Assembly (NCBI GenBank): GCA_027488735.1
Contig: JAIYBB010000007.1
Span: 124,001-188,000, forward strand
Origin: Comamonadaceae bacterium
GTDB lineage: Bacteria > Pseudomonadota > Gammaproteobacteria > Burkholderiales > Burkholderiaceae_C
DNA: 64,000 nt
Direction: 5' to 3'
Shown here piece by piece: positions 34,994 through 45,083 of this stretch. Made by a program: the position numbers and the translations under genes. The notes below the pieces were generated by a model. The model did no database searches. It had not been told where the DNA came from and saw only the letters and a list, made by a program, of their open reading frames with translations. Every line of letters begins with the position of its first letter. Position 1 is the first letter of the stretch.

Positions 34994-35170
34994 TCAATTA
35001 ACCTAATTAAAAAGGATTTAAAAGTTTCGAAAAATGCATGTTATGTGTTGATAATTTACCCGTTGAAATTATTGAGGGCAATCTTTGCGGGCATGCCAGT
35101 GAATGAGTATTTATAAATACAAATTCAGAAATTATTGAAAACTTTAATATATAACCGATTCACAACAGTT
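34994..35170 (-). promoter_or_regulatory. A+T-rich control region of the Mo-fold protein/kinase operon
   Basis: 177 non-coding bases, clearly lower in G+C than anything nearby. It holds the direct repeat GAAATTATTGA at 35065-35075 and 35128-35138 (63 bases apart, six DNA turns) and the perfect 14-bp palindrome GTATTTATAAATAC at 35107-35120 between them. The operon starts at 34993 on the minus strand, 72 to 145 bases away. Likely contains its promoter and binding sites. No exact -35/-10 pair is asserted. Confidence 0.55.
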
Positions 35171-36100
35171 TCAGGGTTTGCGTGACGACACCCAAATACC
35201 ACCCACGATCAGCACAAACGCCAGTGAGTGAAACCCTTGCGGTGATTCGCCCAAGGCGACGGTAGAAATCAGTGCAGCGAACAAGGGTGTGAGGTTGGCA
35301 AAAAAACCGGCGATGTTCGGGCCCACACGTTGTATGCCCAAGCCCCAGCTTCTGTAAGCCAGCAGCGCCGGTCCTAAGGCCACAAACAATACACTGGCCG
35401 CCAGCGGCCAACCCCAGACGATGTGCGGGTTGTCGCTGAAGTGCCATTCAGCGGCAGTGAAGGCCCCACTCCACAGCAGGCCGAACACCATTTGCGCGGT
35501 CAAAAAATAGGTCCAATTGCTGCGAATTTCTGGTGGGTCGACAGGCTGCGCCACCAGCCAGCTGTACCAGGCCCAGCACAGCACCGCGATCAAGATGTAG
35601 ACGTCACCGATCACCAGTTGCACCCGCATCAAGGTGTCCCAATCGCCGCGCCCGAGCACACACAAAACGCCTGCAACCGACAAGGACGCTCCCCCTATCT
35701 GGCGCAGCGTGACCGATTGTTTGTAAAAAATAGCGCCCATGGCCAACATGAACACCGGCACGCTCGCACCGACCAGCGTCACGTTGATAGGGGTGGAGGT
35801 GTGCAGTGCCAAGTATTGGAAACTGTTGTAGCAGCCCACACCCAGCAAGCTCATGAGTCCGTAGCGGCGCCAATGCGCCCACATGGGGCTTGACGGTTTG
35901 AGCACTGGCCACGACCACGGCAGCAAGAGCACAAGGGCCAATAGCCATCTGAAAAAATTCAAGGTGATGGGTGGCACCATGTCAGCCACCACGGCACCGA
36001 GTACGCTGTTGCCGGCCCAGACCAGCGGCGGGAGCAGCAGCAAACCGGCGGTGGCCAGGTCCAGGCTGGGTTTGGGTGGGGCGGGCACTATTTCGGACAT
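35171..36100 (-). CDS. EamA-family (DMT) transporter
   Basis: 309 aa from ATG 36100. Ten membrane helices in two EamA repeats; N-terminal repeat has PPLVWAGNSVLGAVV and FFRWLLALVLLLPW, second repeat YILIAVLCWAWYSWLV and GPALLAYRSWGLGIQRVGPNIAGFFANLTPLFAALIS... pattern of metabolite/amino-acid exporters (YdcZ/RhaT-like superfamily). Substrate not predictable. It is transcribed away from the quinone oxidoreductase gene; 104 bases separate the two starts. Confidence 0.87.
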   Translation of the reverse strand: MSEIVPAPPKPSLDLATAGLLLLPPLVWAGNSVLGAVVADMVPPITLNFFRWLLALVLLLPWSWPVLKPSSPMWAHWRRYGLMSLLGVGCYNSFQYLALHTSTPINVTLVGASVPVFMLAMGAIFYKQSVTLRQIGGASLSVAGVLCVLGRGDWDTLMRVQLVIGDVYILIAVLCWAWYSWLVAQPVDPPEIRSNWTYFLTAQMVFGLLWSGAFTAAEWHFSDNPHIVWGWPLAASVLFVALGPALLAYRSWGLGIQRVGPNIAGFFANLTPLFAALISTVALGESPQGFHSLAFVLIVGGIWVSSRKP

Positions 36101-36204
36101 GACAAGGACTCTAACCGAGTTGCGTGGACAATCGCTGTTTGGGGCTTGGCGGATGACCAGCCTATTCACAACTCAGCATACAACTCAGTAGACAGGAGCC
36201 AGCC

Positions 36205-37188
36205 ATGACCAAAGCCATTCAATTCACACACACCGGCGGACCCGAGGTATTGCAACTTGCAGACGTCAACGTCGGCGCACCCGGCCCGGGCGAAGTGCGT
36301 ATTTCGCACAAAGCCGTTGGTTTGAACTACATCGACGTCTACCACCGCACCGGTTTGTACCCGCTGCCTCTGCCGCACGGTCTGGGCATGGAAGGCGCAG
36401 GCGTGATTGAAGCCGTGGGCGAGGGCGTTACCCATTTGAAAGCAGGCGACCGCGCGGCATATGCCAGCGCACCGCCCGGAAGTTATTGCGAAGCGCGGGT
36501 CATGCCGGCCAAAAACGTGTGCAAATTGCCAGACAACATTTCGTTTGAAACCGCCGCTGGCATGATGCTTAAAGGCATGACCGTTCAGTATTTGCTCAAG
36601 CGCACTTTGCCGCAAGCCGGTTTGCAATCCGGCGATTTGATTCTGTTCCACGCCGCCGCCGGTGGTGTCGGTTTGATCGCTTGCCAGTGGGCCAAAGCGC
36701 TGGGTTTGCAACTCATTGGCACAGCGGGCAGCGACGAAAAATGTGCGCTGGCCAAAGCTAATGGGGCAGCCCACGTGATCAACTACAACAAAGAAGACTT
36801 TGAAGCGCGTGTCAAAGACATCACCAACGGCAAAGGCGTGAAAGTGGTGTATGACTCGGTTGGCAAAGACACTTGGGACAAATCGCTGAACTGCTTGTCA
36901 CCGTTTGGTTTGATGGCGAGCTTCGGCAACGCCTCCGGCCCGGTGGAACCGTTTGCCCCGGGCTCACTGGGCGCCAAGGGCTCCATTTATGTGACCCGCC
37001 AAACCTTGTTCACCCACATCGCCACGCGCGAGACCAACCAGCAAATGGCCGAAGATTTGTTTGACGTGGTCGGCAGCGGCAAAGTGAAAATCCACATCGA
37101 GCAACGCTATCCGTTGGCAGAAGCCGCGCAAGCGCACCGCGATTTGGAAGCCCGCAAAACCACCGGCAGCACTTTGTTGACCGTTTGA
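36205..37188 (+). CDS. qorA: NADPH:quinone oxidoreductase, MDR superfamily
   Basis: 327 aa zinc-free medium-chain reductase. Seen: GLNYIDVYHRTGLYPLPLPHGLGMEGAGVI cut to its ends, ML.. KGMTVQYLL and the nucleotide motif AAAGGVGLIACQWAK (AxxGGxG) near 150, DSVGKDTW and a C-terminal LEARKTTGSTLL. It reduces quinones with NADPH by one electron. Followed 2 bases later by a glycosyltransferase gene, probably sharing its transcript. Confidence 0.9.
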   Translation: MTKAIQFTHTGGPEVLQLADVNVGAPGPGEVRISHKAVGLNYIDVYHRTGLYPLPLPHGLGMEGAGVIEAVGEGVTHLKAGDRAAYASAPPGSYCEARVMPAKNVCKLPDNISFETAAGMMLKGMTVQYLLKRTLPQAGLQSGDLILFHAAAGGVGLIACQWAKALGLQLIGTAGSDEKCALAKANGAAHVINYNKEDFEARVKDITNGKGVKVVYDSVGKDTWDKSLNCLSPFGLMASFGNASGPVEPFAPGSLGAKGSIYVTRQTLFTHIATRETNQQMAEDLFDVVGSGKVKIHIEQRYPLAEAAQAHRDLEARKTTGSTLLTV

Positions 37189-37190
37189 AG

Positions 37191-38867
37191 ATGCAAGGCT
37201 TGGGTCGATTGCGGCCCCATGTCATTTTCTGGACGGTGCTGGCATTGCTGGTCAATGCCTTGCCTTTGCTCACGCCCATATTGAACGAAGGTGATTCGGT
37301 GTTGTACGCCGCCTTGTCGCAGCACATGGTGAACACCGGCAACTGGAATGATTTGATCTTGGATGGCCGCGATTGGCTGGACAAACCACATTTCCCGTTC
37401 TGGCTGGGCGCGTTGTCGTTCAAGTTGTTCGGTGTCAGTGTGTTTGCTTACATGCTGCCCGGTTTTTTGTTTCATGTGCTCGGTGGCTATTACACCTTTC
37501 GCTTGGCGCGCTTGTTCCATGGCCGGGATACGGCGCTCGTTGCTTTGCTGGTGTATGTGTCTGCTTACCATTTGATGTACACCACCACCGCTTTAAAAGC
37601 CGAGGCGTTTTTGACCGGCAGCATCATGGCGGCTTGTTACTACTGGTGGCGATTTGATGCGCAAAGCCGGTTCAAACACCTGTTGCTCGGTGCCGTGTTC
37701 ACTGCCATGGCAGTGATGACCAAAGGCGTTTTTACCTTGGTCACCATTGCCAGTGGTCTGCTATGTGTCTGGGCCTACCAAGGACGTTGGCGCGAGTTGT
37801 TTCGATTGAAATGGCTGGCGGCTTCTGTGTTGACCGCGTTGTGTGTGACGCCGGAATTACTGGCTTTGTACAGACAATTCGATGCCCACCCCGAAAAAAT
37901 TGTGTTCAACCAAACCGGTGTCTCAGGCATTCGATTTTTCTTGTGGGACAGCCAGTTCGGGCGCTTCTTCAACACCGGGCCCATCACCAACCAAGCGGGC
38001 AACACATTATTTTTTGTGGCGGTTTTCTTCTGGGCATTTTTGCCTTGGGTGGCGGCGTTTGGCGGCTCGTGTTGGCAAGCCGGGCGACGTTGGTCTGAGT
38101 GGCAGACCACAGAACGCTCGCAGTGGGTTTATGTGGCAGCCAGCTTTGGGGTGAGTTTTGTCATGTTCAGCCTGACCAGTTTCCAGTTGGACTACTACAC
38201 CGTCATCGTGTATCCGTTTGCTGCACTGATGTGCGCGCCTTGGTTGCTGTTCGCCTGTCGGCAAGTGTCCAGTTGGGGTGTGCGTTGGTTGCAAGCCGGC
38301 ATGGGCATATTCACCTTGGTGTTGGCGGTGTGGGTGGCGTGGCAAGTGGGTCATGTACAAATCATGATGGGCTTGGCTACGGCTGGGCTGTGCTGGCTGG
38401 CCTATGCCGTGTGGCAAAGACAGCAGCAACATGAGCTCATGGTGTTGGCGCATCCGGTGGCGGCGGTGTTGGCGCTGTATACGGTACTGGAAGCCATGAC
38501 GCTGGTGGCGCACACGCGCTACAGCATTCCTTACAACGTACTGCCTTGGTTGGCCAGTCAGCCTCAATGGCCGGTGATGGTGTATCGCTTGGACCCTCCA
38601 GTGGCTTACGAGCTGGGTCTATACCGACAAAGCGCTGCGAGTGTGCGCGTCAACCATGTCAATGAACTGCCGCAGAACGGGCCTTATTTTTTGATAGCCA
38701 AAACCAGCGAGCTAACGGATTTACGGGAACTCAACGTGAGCGCTCAGTCGTTGGTTCAAGCCCAATGGGTCGACCATAAAACAGGTACTCTGCCTAGGCA
38801 AATAGCCTTGGCCGCTGGACGCGCGCCTTTGGAGAGTTTCAGTATTTACAAAGTGCAGCCACGCTGA
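37191..38867 (+). CDS. Membrane glycosyltransferase, ArnT/PMT (GT39/83) type
   Basis: 558 aa from ATG 37191; a TTG start at 37185 is possible and would overlap the upstream stop. About 12 membrane helices. The first periplasmic loop has the acidic motif NEGDSVLYAALSQHM and DWLDKPHFPFWLGAL, matching the conserved E/D-rich region of undecaprenyl-phosphate-sugar transferases. It should transfer a lipid-linked sugar to lipid A or a similar acceptor in the periplasm. Ends 6 bases from convergent lspA. Confidence 0.83.
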   Translation: MQGLGRLRPHVIFWTVLALLVNALPLLTPILNEGDSVLYAALSQHMVNTGNWNDLILDGRDWLDKPHFPFWLGALSFKLFGVSVFAYMLPGFLFHVLGGYYTFRLARLFHGRDTALVALLVYVSAYHLMYTTTALKAEAFLTGSIMAACYYWWRFDAQSRFKHLLLGAVFTAMAVMTKGVFTLVTIASGLLCVWAYQGRWRELFRLKWLAASVLTALCVTPELLALYRQFDAHPEKIVFNQTGVSGIRFFLWDSQFGRFFNTGPITNQAGNTLFFVAVFFWAFLPWVAAFGGSCWQAGRRWSEWQTTERSQWVYVAASFGVSFVMFSLTSFQLDYYTVIVYPFAALMCAPWLLFACRQVSSWGVRWLQAGMGIFTLVLAVWVAWQVGHVQIMMGLATAGLCWLAYAVWQRQQQHELMVLAHPVAAVLALYTVLEAMTLVAHTRYSIPYNVLPWLASQPQWPVMVYRLDPPVAYELGLYRQSAASVRVNHVNELPQNGPYFLIAKTSELTDLRELNVSAQSLVQAQWVDHKTGTLPRQIALAAGRAPLESFSIYKVQPR

Positions 38868-38873
38868 AAAAAA

Positions 38874-39386
38874 TTATGTGCGGCTGCGTCGCACCCGAAT
38901 CAATTCATCTGCAATCAGGCAAACCACGCCGACGCTGATAGCGCTGTCAGCCACGTTAAACGCCGGGAAATGTCCTTGGTAAAACACCGGCGACAACCAA
39001 GCCCAGTGGAAATCTAAAAAATCAACCACATGGCCCCACAGTAAGCGATCAATCACATTGCCCACCGCGCCACCCAGCACCAATGACAGCGCAAAGCAAA
39101 ACAAGGTTTGATCAGGATGGCTGCGCAACATCCACACGATGTAAACGGCGGCCACCAGGCCGATACCGGTGAAAAACCAGCGTTGCCAACCGGAGGCGGT
39201 GGATAAAAATGAAAACGCCGCGCCGCTGTTGTGTACCCGCACCAAGTTGAAATAGGAAGTCACGGTCTGGCTGTCACCGAGCTGAAAACTGTCGATGATG
39301 AGCAGTTTGGTGAATTGGTCAAACAGCAACACCGCAGCAGCGATGCCCAGCCATAAGACAAGAGAACGGGGTGAAAGTCGGGCCAT
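38874..39386 (-). CDS. lspA: Signal peptidase II (lipoprotein signal peptidase)
   Basis: 170 aa from ATG 39386 (GTG 39392 also possible). Four helices, aspartyl protease residues in GNVIDRL and FNVADSAIS, plus the conserved [11 protein letters not shown]. Cleaves prolipoprotein signal peptides. Last gene of ribF-ileS-lspA on the minus strand, 61 bases after ileS. The lol genes elsewhere in the window act on its products. Confidence 0.95.
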   Translation of the reverse strand: MARLSPRSLVLWLGIAAAVLLFDQFTKLLIIDSFQLGDSQTVTSYFNLVRVHNSGAAFSFLSTASGWQRWFFTGIGLVAAVYIVWMLRSHPDQTLFCFALSLVLGGAVGNVIDRLLWGHVVDFLDFHWAWLSPVFYQGHFPAFNVADSAISVGVVCLIADELIRVRRSRT

Positions 39387-39447
39387 GGTCACTCAGTGGA
39401 AAAGTTGTTGCAACATAAAGAACGACAGAGCATTGGGTACAAAACGC

Positions 39448-42360
39448 TCAGGCGAATATGCGATTTTCACCGCTGCCGTGCAAATTGCTGTCGCAACGTA
39501 CGCACAAGGTGGGGTGCGCGGCGACGCTGCCCACGTCCGGGCTGTAGTGCCAGCAACGCTCGCACTTGGTATGCGCAGACGGCGCCACACTCACCGACAA
39601 CTCGTTGCCTGCCATCAGTTGCAATGACGAGACGATGAACACAAACTTCACATCCGTCCCCAAGCTTTGCAACAAAGCCATGTCCGCAGGATTCACCGTC
39701 AGCTTGACCTCGGCTTGCAAGGGCGAACCGACCAAGCCTTGCGCGCGCACCACTTCAATGTCTTTGTTCACTTGCTCGCGTATCTCTCGAATGCGCGACC
39801 ATTTGTCCAATAGCGCTGTATCGGGTGCAGGCAGTTGCACATAGGTGTCTTTGAAAATCGTATTGCCCAAACCCAGCACGCCCCAAGCCTCTTCGGCAGT
39901 GAAACTTAAAAACGGTGCCATCCAGCGCAACATGGCTTGGGTGATTTGCCACAACGCGGTTTGCGCGCTGCGACGCGCATGCGAACCGGCTGCTGTGGTG
40001 TAGAGACGGTCTTTGAGCACATCCAAGTAAAACGCGCCCAAATCTTCCGAGCAATAAATTTGCAATTTCGAGACCACGGGGTGGAACTCGTAGCGCCCGA
40101 AATGGCCGCCTTCAAACACCTTGGTCTGCGGGTTGTAGTGACCGACGATATCGGCTTGCAATTGCGCGGCGCGGCTGATGGCGTAGCGGTCCACTTCCAA
40201 CATGTCAGCTAGCGGCACAGCGTCTTTGTGTATGTCGAAGTCGCTGGTGTTGGCCAGCAAAAACTTCAAGGTGTTGCGCACGCGGCGGTAGGTGTCGACC
40301 ACACGCGCCAAAATTTTGTCGTCGATGTTCAAGTCGCCCGAGTAGTCGGTGGACGCCACCCACAGGCGCACGATCTCTGCGCCGAGTTTGTCGGTGACCT
40401 CTTGCGGCACCACGGTGTTGCCCAAGCTCTTGCTCATCTTGCGGCCTTGGCCGTCGGTAGCGAAACCGTGTGTCAACAAGCCACGGTAAGGCGCGCGGTC
40501 GTATAACGCGCAACCCAACAACAGCGAGCTGTGGAACCAGCCCCGGTGTTGGTCATGGCCTTCTAAATACAAGTCAGCTTCGGGGCCGGTCTCGTGATAA
40601 GGCGCGCGGTCATAAGCATCTTTGTGGCTGCCGCGCAGCACATGCTCGAAGGTGGAACCCGAGTCAAACCAGACTTCCAAAATATCGGTGCTCTTGCTGT
40701 AATCGTCAGCGTTGGCGGTCTGGCCTTTGCCCTGTGCCGTTAACAATGCTTGAATGTCGTTCACCTCGGCGCGGCTCCAGGCTTCGATGCCAGCTTGCGC
40801 CACCATGGCCGCTGCAATGTCCAAAATCGTCATGGTGTCCGGGTGCAATTCACCACTGTCTTTGTGCAGCAAAAACGGCACCGGCACGCCCCAACTGCGT
40901 TGGCGCGAAATACACCAGTCGGGCCGGTTGGCAATCATGTCGCGCAAACGGGTTTTGCCGTTCTCGGGGTAAAACTTGGTTTGCTCGATCGCGTCCAGCG
41001 CCAGTTGACGCAGCGTCTTGGGCGCTTTGTCTTTGGTGAACACACCCTCGCCTTCGTCCATGCGCACAAACCATTGCGCTGCTGCGCGGTAGATGACAGG
41101 GGTTTTGTGTCGCCAGCAATGCGGGTAGCTGTGGGTGATGCCGTGTGTGGCCATCAAGCGTCCGGCGTTTTTCAAGGTCTCCAAAATGTTCGGCACGGCT
41201 TTCCAAATGTGCTGTCCGCCGAACAAGGCAAAGTCTGCGGCATACGCGCCGTTGCCTTGCACAGGGTTCAAGATGTCGTCATAAGGCAGGCCGTGTGCGA
41301 CGCAGGAGTTGAAGTCATCCACACCGTAAGCAGGCGCGCTGTGAACAATACCGGTGCCGTCGGCGTCGGTGGCGTAATCGGCCAGGTACACCGGTGCGGT
41401 GCGTGCGTAAGCTGCATCCACATGAGCCAAGGGGTGATGGAATTCAATCAAATCCAGCGACTGACCTTGGCAAGTCGCTACGGCTTTGCCGCTGAGTTGC
41501 CAGCGCTCTAAACATTTGTCTACCAGCGATTCAGCGCATAAAAAATAACCGCGCTCGGTGTCAACCAATGCATAGTTCAACTCGGGGTTGAGGTTGAGCG
41601 CTTGGTTGGCAGGAATAGTCCAGGCGGTGGTGGTCCAGATGACGGCGAAAGCTTCCTTGTCGAGCTTTGTCAGTCCAAAGGCTTTGGCCAGTTTTTCAGG
41701 CTGCGCGCATAAAAACGCCACATCCAGCGTGTCGCTTTTTTTGTCCGCGTACTCAATTTCAAATTCGGCCAAAGACGAGCCACAATCGAAACACCAATAC
41801 ACCGGCTTCAAACCGCGATAAACAAAACCGCGCTCAATCACACGCTTGAACGCGCGGATTTCACCAGCCTCGTTGGCAAAGTCCATGGTGCGGTAAGGCC
41901 GCTCCCAGTCGCCGAGCACGCCTAGACGCTTGAAGTCTTCGCGTTGCTGATCGATTTGCTCGGTGGCAAATGCGCGGCTTTTGGCTTGCATGTCGTCGCG
42001 AGAGAGTTTGCGACCGTGCAGTTTTTCGATGGCGTTTTCAATCGGCAAACCGTGGCAGTCCCAGCCGGGGATGTATTGCGCATCAAAACCGGCCAATTGG
42101 CGCGACTTGACGATCATGTCTTTCAGCACTTTGTTCAGCGCGTGGCCGATGTGCAATTTGCCGTTGGCATACGGCGGGCCGTCGTGCAACACAAACAGCG
42201 GTTGGCCGTGGCGCGCCACACGCAATTGTTTGTACAAACCTTGCTCGGTCCAGCTTTTGGCCCAAGCCGGCTCGCGTTTGGGCAAATCGCCGCGCATGGG
42301 AAAGGGCGTGTCCGGCAGGTTCAGCGTGGCGCGGTAATCGGTGGTGTTCGGTTCGGTCAT
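39448..42360 (-). CDS. ileS: Isoleucyl-tRNA synthetase
   Basis: 970 aa. Class I synthetase with HIGH motif in [10 protein letters not shown] near residue 70 and KMSKSLGN near 638; editing (CP1) domain between them, including the threonine-rich [14 protein letters not shown]. The C-terminus carries the zinc pair CERCWHY and LCVRCDSNL. Charges tRNA(Ile). Upstream ribF ends 110 bases before its start; no T-box or other leader element is evident. Confidence 0.97.
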   Translation of the reverse strand: MTEPNTTDYRATLNLPDTPFPMRGDLPKREPAWAKSWTEQGLYKQLRVARHGQPLFVLHDGPPYANGKLHIGHALNKVLKDMIVKSRQLAGFDAQYIPGWDCHGLPIENAIEKLHGRKLSRDDMQAKSRAFATEQIDQQREDFKRLGVLGDWERPYRTMDFANEAGEIRAFKRVIERGFVYRGLKPVYWCFDCGSSLAEFEIEYADKKSDTLDVAFLCAQPEKLAKAFGLTKLDKEAFAVIWTTTAWTIPANQALNLNPELNYALVDTERGYFLCAESLVDKCLERWQLSGKAVATCQGQSLDLIEFHHPLAHVDAAYARTAPVYLADYATDADGTGIVHSAPAYGVDDFNSCVAHGLPYDDILNPVQGNGAYAADFALFGGQHIWKAVPNILETLKNAGRLMATHGITHSYPHCWRHKTPVIYRAAAQWFVRMDEGEGVFTKDKAPKTLRQLALDAIEQTKFYPENGKTRLRDMIANRPDWCISRQRSWGVPVPFLLHKDSGELHPDTMTILDIAAAMVAQAGIEAWSRAEVNDIQALLTAQGKGQTANADDYSKSTDILEVWFDSGSTFEHVLRGSHKDAYDRAPYHETGPEADLYLEGHDQHRGWFHSSLLLGCALYDRAPYRGLLTHGFATDGQGRKMSKSLGNTVVPQEVTDKLGAEIVRLWVASTDYSGDLNIDDKILARVVDTYRRVRNTLKFLLANTSDFDIHKDAVPLADMLEVDRYAISRAAQLQADIVGHYNPQTKVFEGGHFGRYEFHPVVSKLQIYCSEDLGAFYLDVLKDRLYTTAAGSHARRSAQTALWQITQAMLRWMAPFLSFTAEEAWGVLGLGNTIFKDTYVQLPAPDTALLDKWSRIREIREQVNKDIEVVRAQGLVGSPLQAEVKLTVNPADMALLQSLGTDVKFVFIVSSLQLMAGNELSVSVAPSAHTKCERCWHYSPDVGSVAAHPTLCVRCDSNLHGSGENRIFA

Positions 42361-42470
42361 GTCAATGCAGTATCAAGGTATTCGAGTGTTTGAAGTCTGA
42401 AGCTGTAGCACCGTGGCTGGCCATCAGTCGAAGTAGGTGACGCGGGGCAAGGTGCGTCGTGCAGGCCCGT

Positions 42471-43478
42471 TCAAATTCGGGCGGCCAGCCAAGCGCGTGC
42501 GTCGTCGCAGTCGCGCTGAATGCCTTGGTTCAAGGCATCCATGCTGTCGTACTTGAGTTCGTCGTGTAATTTATGCAGCAGTTCCACGCGCACGAGTTTA
42601 CCGTAGCCCCCTTCTGCGCCCAGAGCAGCAGGCCATTGCAGGCAATGGGTTTCGAGCAGCACGCGACCACCGTTCACATCGTTGGCGTCGATTGAGGGGC
42701 GCACACCGAAATTGGCCACACCGGGCAGCGGCTTGTCGCTCAAGCCGTGGACAAGTGCTACAAAAATCCCGCTGGCCGCCGGTTTGTCATGGGCAAAGCG
42801 GATGTTCAATGTGCGGCAATTGAGTTCGCGCCCGAGTTTGCGCCCGTGCACCACGTGGCCGGACAAGGCGTAGGGGCGACCCAGCAGCAACGCCGCTTGC
42901 CGCATATCGCCCATCGCCAAGGCCTGGCGCACCGCCGAGCTCGACACCCGCACGCCGGTCACGCCAGGCTTGTCAGCCGAGGGCGGCTCGGATATTTCAT
43001 AGCTGTTCATGCGCGCGACTTCAAAGCCCAGTTCGCGGCCACTGCGCGACAACGAAGCGTAGTCACCGGCGCGTTTGGCGCCGTAGCAAAAGTCATCGCC
43101 GACCAGCACATAGCGCACGCCCAGACCTTGCACCAGCATCTGCTGCACAAAATCATCCGGGCTGAGTGCGGCCAGCGACTGGTTGAATGGCAGCACCACG
43201 CATTGGGCGATGCCGCAGGCTTGCAATTCGGCCAGCTTGTCGCGCAGCGTGGCGATACGCGCTGGTGCCATCTCGGGTTTGTTCAATTGGCTTGCAAAGA
43301 AATCGCGAGGGTGCGGCTCGAAGGTCATCACGCAAGACGGCACACCGCGCTGGCGCGCTTCGTTTTGCAACAAAGCCAGCATGGCCTGATGGCCGCGGTG
43401 CACGCCATCGAAATTGCCGATGGTCAGCGCGCAGGCCGGGGCCAGCCCGGGGTGGTGAATGCCTCTGAAAATTCGCAT
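42471..43478 (-). CDS. ribF: Bifunctional riboflavin kinase / FAD synthetase
   Basis: 335 aa. N-terminal FMN adenylyltransferase domain with TIGNFDGVHRGHQAML near 20 and VGDDFCYGAKRAGD near 130; C-terminal flavokinase with LGRPYALSGHVVHGRKLGREL near 195 and GIFVALVHG. It makes FMN and FAD from riboflavin. First gene of the ribF-ileS-lspA unit; 90 bases separate its start from the divergent HNH gene. Confidence 0.95.
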   Translation of the reverse strand: MRIFRGIHHPGLAPACALTIGNFDGVHRGHQAMLALLQNEARQRGVPSCVMTFEPHPRDFFASQLNKPEMAPARIATLRDKLAELQACGIAQCVVLPFNQSLAALSPDDFVQQMLVQGLGVRYVLVGDDFCYGAKRAGDYASLSRSGRELGFEVARMNSYEISEPPSADKPGVTGVRVSSSAVRQALAMGDMRQAALLLGRPYALSGHVVHGRKLGRELNCRTLNIRFAHDKPAASGIFVALVHGLSDKPLPGVANFGVRPSIDANDVNGGRVLLETHCLQWPAALGAEGGYGKLVRVELLHKLHDELKYDSMDALNQGIQRDCDDARAWLAARI

Positions 43479-43568
43479 GTGAGCTGGGGTCTTGTCAAAG
43501 AGGTGTCTTGGAAACAGGTTATATTGTCACGTATCGACGTCAGTGCTCGCTTATCTCATTGGAGGTGA

Positions 43569-44129
43569 ATGTTGAAGGTCTTGAAGTTGTCTGCCCAAGG
43601 GTTGCCTCAATCCTGGATATCGCTCGAACAAGCCGTCACCCATTACGCGGCGGACGAGGTGCGTTGGGAAGCCGGTGTGGAAGTCGCGGTCTACCGTGGT
43701 GGCTATAACGCGGTCACAGGCATACAGTCCAAAATCGTCATCAACAGCATCATTGGCACCAAGGGCGTGCCGCGCATCAACCCTTTCGATTTGAAACCGG
43801 GTTTGACCAACAGCAAATTGTTCGCCCGCGACCGCAACCTGTGCGCTTACTGCGGCGACGATTTCCACGAAACCGATTTAACCCGCGAACACATCATTCC
43901 CTTTGGCCAGCACGGCCAAGACACTTGGATGAACGTGGTCACCGCCTGCAAAACCTGCAACCACCGCAAAGCCAACCGCACGCCTGAGCAAGCGCGCATG
44001 CCGCTGCTGTACACGCCTTATGTGCCCACGCTGTGGGAAGACTTTATTTTGCGCAACCGCCGCATACTGGATGACCAGATGGAATTTTTGATGGCGCATT
44101 TGCCGCGCAATTCGAGGTTGGCGGCTTGA
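43569..44129 (+). CDS. HNH endonuclease family protein
   Basis: 186 aa. ATG preceded by GGAGGTG. The HNH core has C92-x2-C95 and C127-x2-C130 zinc knuckles, with the His108 in TREHIIPF and Asn131-His132 of CNHRKANRT. It is a stand-alone chromosomal nuclease domain, of the type found widely in Burkholderiales. No partner gene suggests restriction. N-terminal 60 residues have a beta-rich region of unknown role. Stop lies 9 bases from the convergent DUF1653 gene. Confidence 0.85.
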   Translation: MLKVLKLSAQGLPQSWISLEQAVTHYAADEVRWEAGVEVAVYRGGYNAVTGIQSKIVINSIIGTKGVPRINPFDLKPGLTNSKLFARDRNLCAYCGDDFHETDLTREHIIPFGQHGQDTWMNVVTACKTCNHRKANRTPEQARMPLLYTPYVPTLWEDFILRNRRILDDQMEFLMAHLPRNSRLAA

Positions 44130-44138
44130 AAAAATAAC

Positions 44139-44378
44139 TCAGCCGTTGAGTTTTTGAAATCTGGGTTTTCGGATGCCGTCCACCACCACCTCTTCGGTGA
44201 ACATGGCAAATGGCCTGACCCACAAACCTTGTTCCCCATAAAGCGCTTTGTAAAGCACCAAGGGTTCCAGCGTCTCGCTGTGGCGCACCACGCCGATCAC
44301 CTCGTAATCCAGTTGTTTGTAATGCTGGTAGCGCCCGGTGGGCAACGTGGGCAAGGGCGGCAGGTCGGTGTCAGACAT
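44139..44378 (-). CDS. DUF1653 small protein
   Basis: 79 aa. Family pattern: PTGRYQHYKQLDYEVIGVVRHSET ends cut, EPLVLYKALYGEQGLWVRPFAMF is nearly invariant in DUF1653. Function unknown. The start overlaps the 3' end of purN by 8 bases, so the two are translated together. Confidence 0.82.
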   Translation of the reverse strand: MSDTDLPPLPTLPTGRYQHYKQLDYEVIGVVRHSETLEPLVLYKALYGEQGLWVRPFAMFTEEVVVDGIRKPRFQKLNG

Positions 44379-44967
44379 GGGAATTTAAAAACGCTTCAAT
44401 GGCTTGAGGGTAGATGAGATGCTCTTGCGTCAACACACGCGCCGCCAAGCTGTCCGCCGTGTCATCTGCTAGCACCGGCACCACGGCTTGCGCCAGTATC
44501 GGCCCGTGGTCGAGTTCGGTGGTCACTTGGTGCACAGTAGCTCCCGCAAAACGGCAGCCAGCATCTAGAGCGCGTTGGTGCGTATGCAGTCCGGGAAACG
44601 CGGGCAACAGCGACGGATGAATATTGAGCAATCGCCCTTCAAAATGCACCACAAAGCCCGGCGTGAGTATGCGCATGAAACCCGCCAACACCACCAGCGT
44701 TGGCTCATAACTGTCGATCGTTTGGCGCAACACATCGTCAAACGCGGTGCGCGGATCGGCTCTGTCGGCAAACTCGGTGTGGTCCACCACTTGCGTGGTC
44801 AAACCCATGTCTGCGGCGATCTTCAAGCCGCCTGCATTCGGGCGGTTGCTGATGACAGCGGCAATCCGCGCATGCAAAGTCTGTTCCCACTGTTGTTGAA
44901 CAGCAGCGCGGGCTATTGCCGCCATGTTGGAGCCGCCGCCGGAGATCAGAATCACAATATTTTTCAT
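44371..44967 (-). CDS. purN: Phosphoribosylglycinamide formyltransferase PurN
   Basis: 198 aa from ATG 44967 (in-frame ATG 44976 also possible). Uses 10-formyl-THF to formylate GAR in purine synthesis. N-terminal phosphate loop ISGGGSNM, conserved VVLAGFMRILTPGFV, NIHPSLLPAFPG and catalytic His-Asp in GATVHQVTTELDHGPI. Length normal. Downstream gene overlaps by 8 bases. Confidence 0.95.
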   Translation of the reverse strand: MKNIVILISGGGSNMAAIARAAVQQQWEQTLHARIAAVISNRPNAGGLKIAADMGLTTQVVDHTEFADRADPRTAFDDVLRQTIDSYEPTLVVLAGFMRILTPGFVVHFEGRLLNIHPSLLPAFPGLHTHQRALDAGCRFAGATVHQVTTELDHGPILAQAVVPVLADDTADSLAARVLTQEHLIYPQAIEAFLNSHV

Positions 44968-45083
44968 TCGGGTCATTATGGCGAAACATGGCCTTGTCTC
45001 TTGCTTTACACCAAAATCGCACGGTCGTGCTAAAACACGGATTGACTTAATTACGGTGGCTAAAGCACCTACGGAGAATTCAC

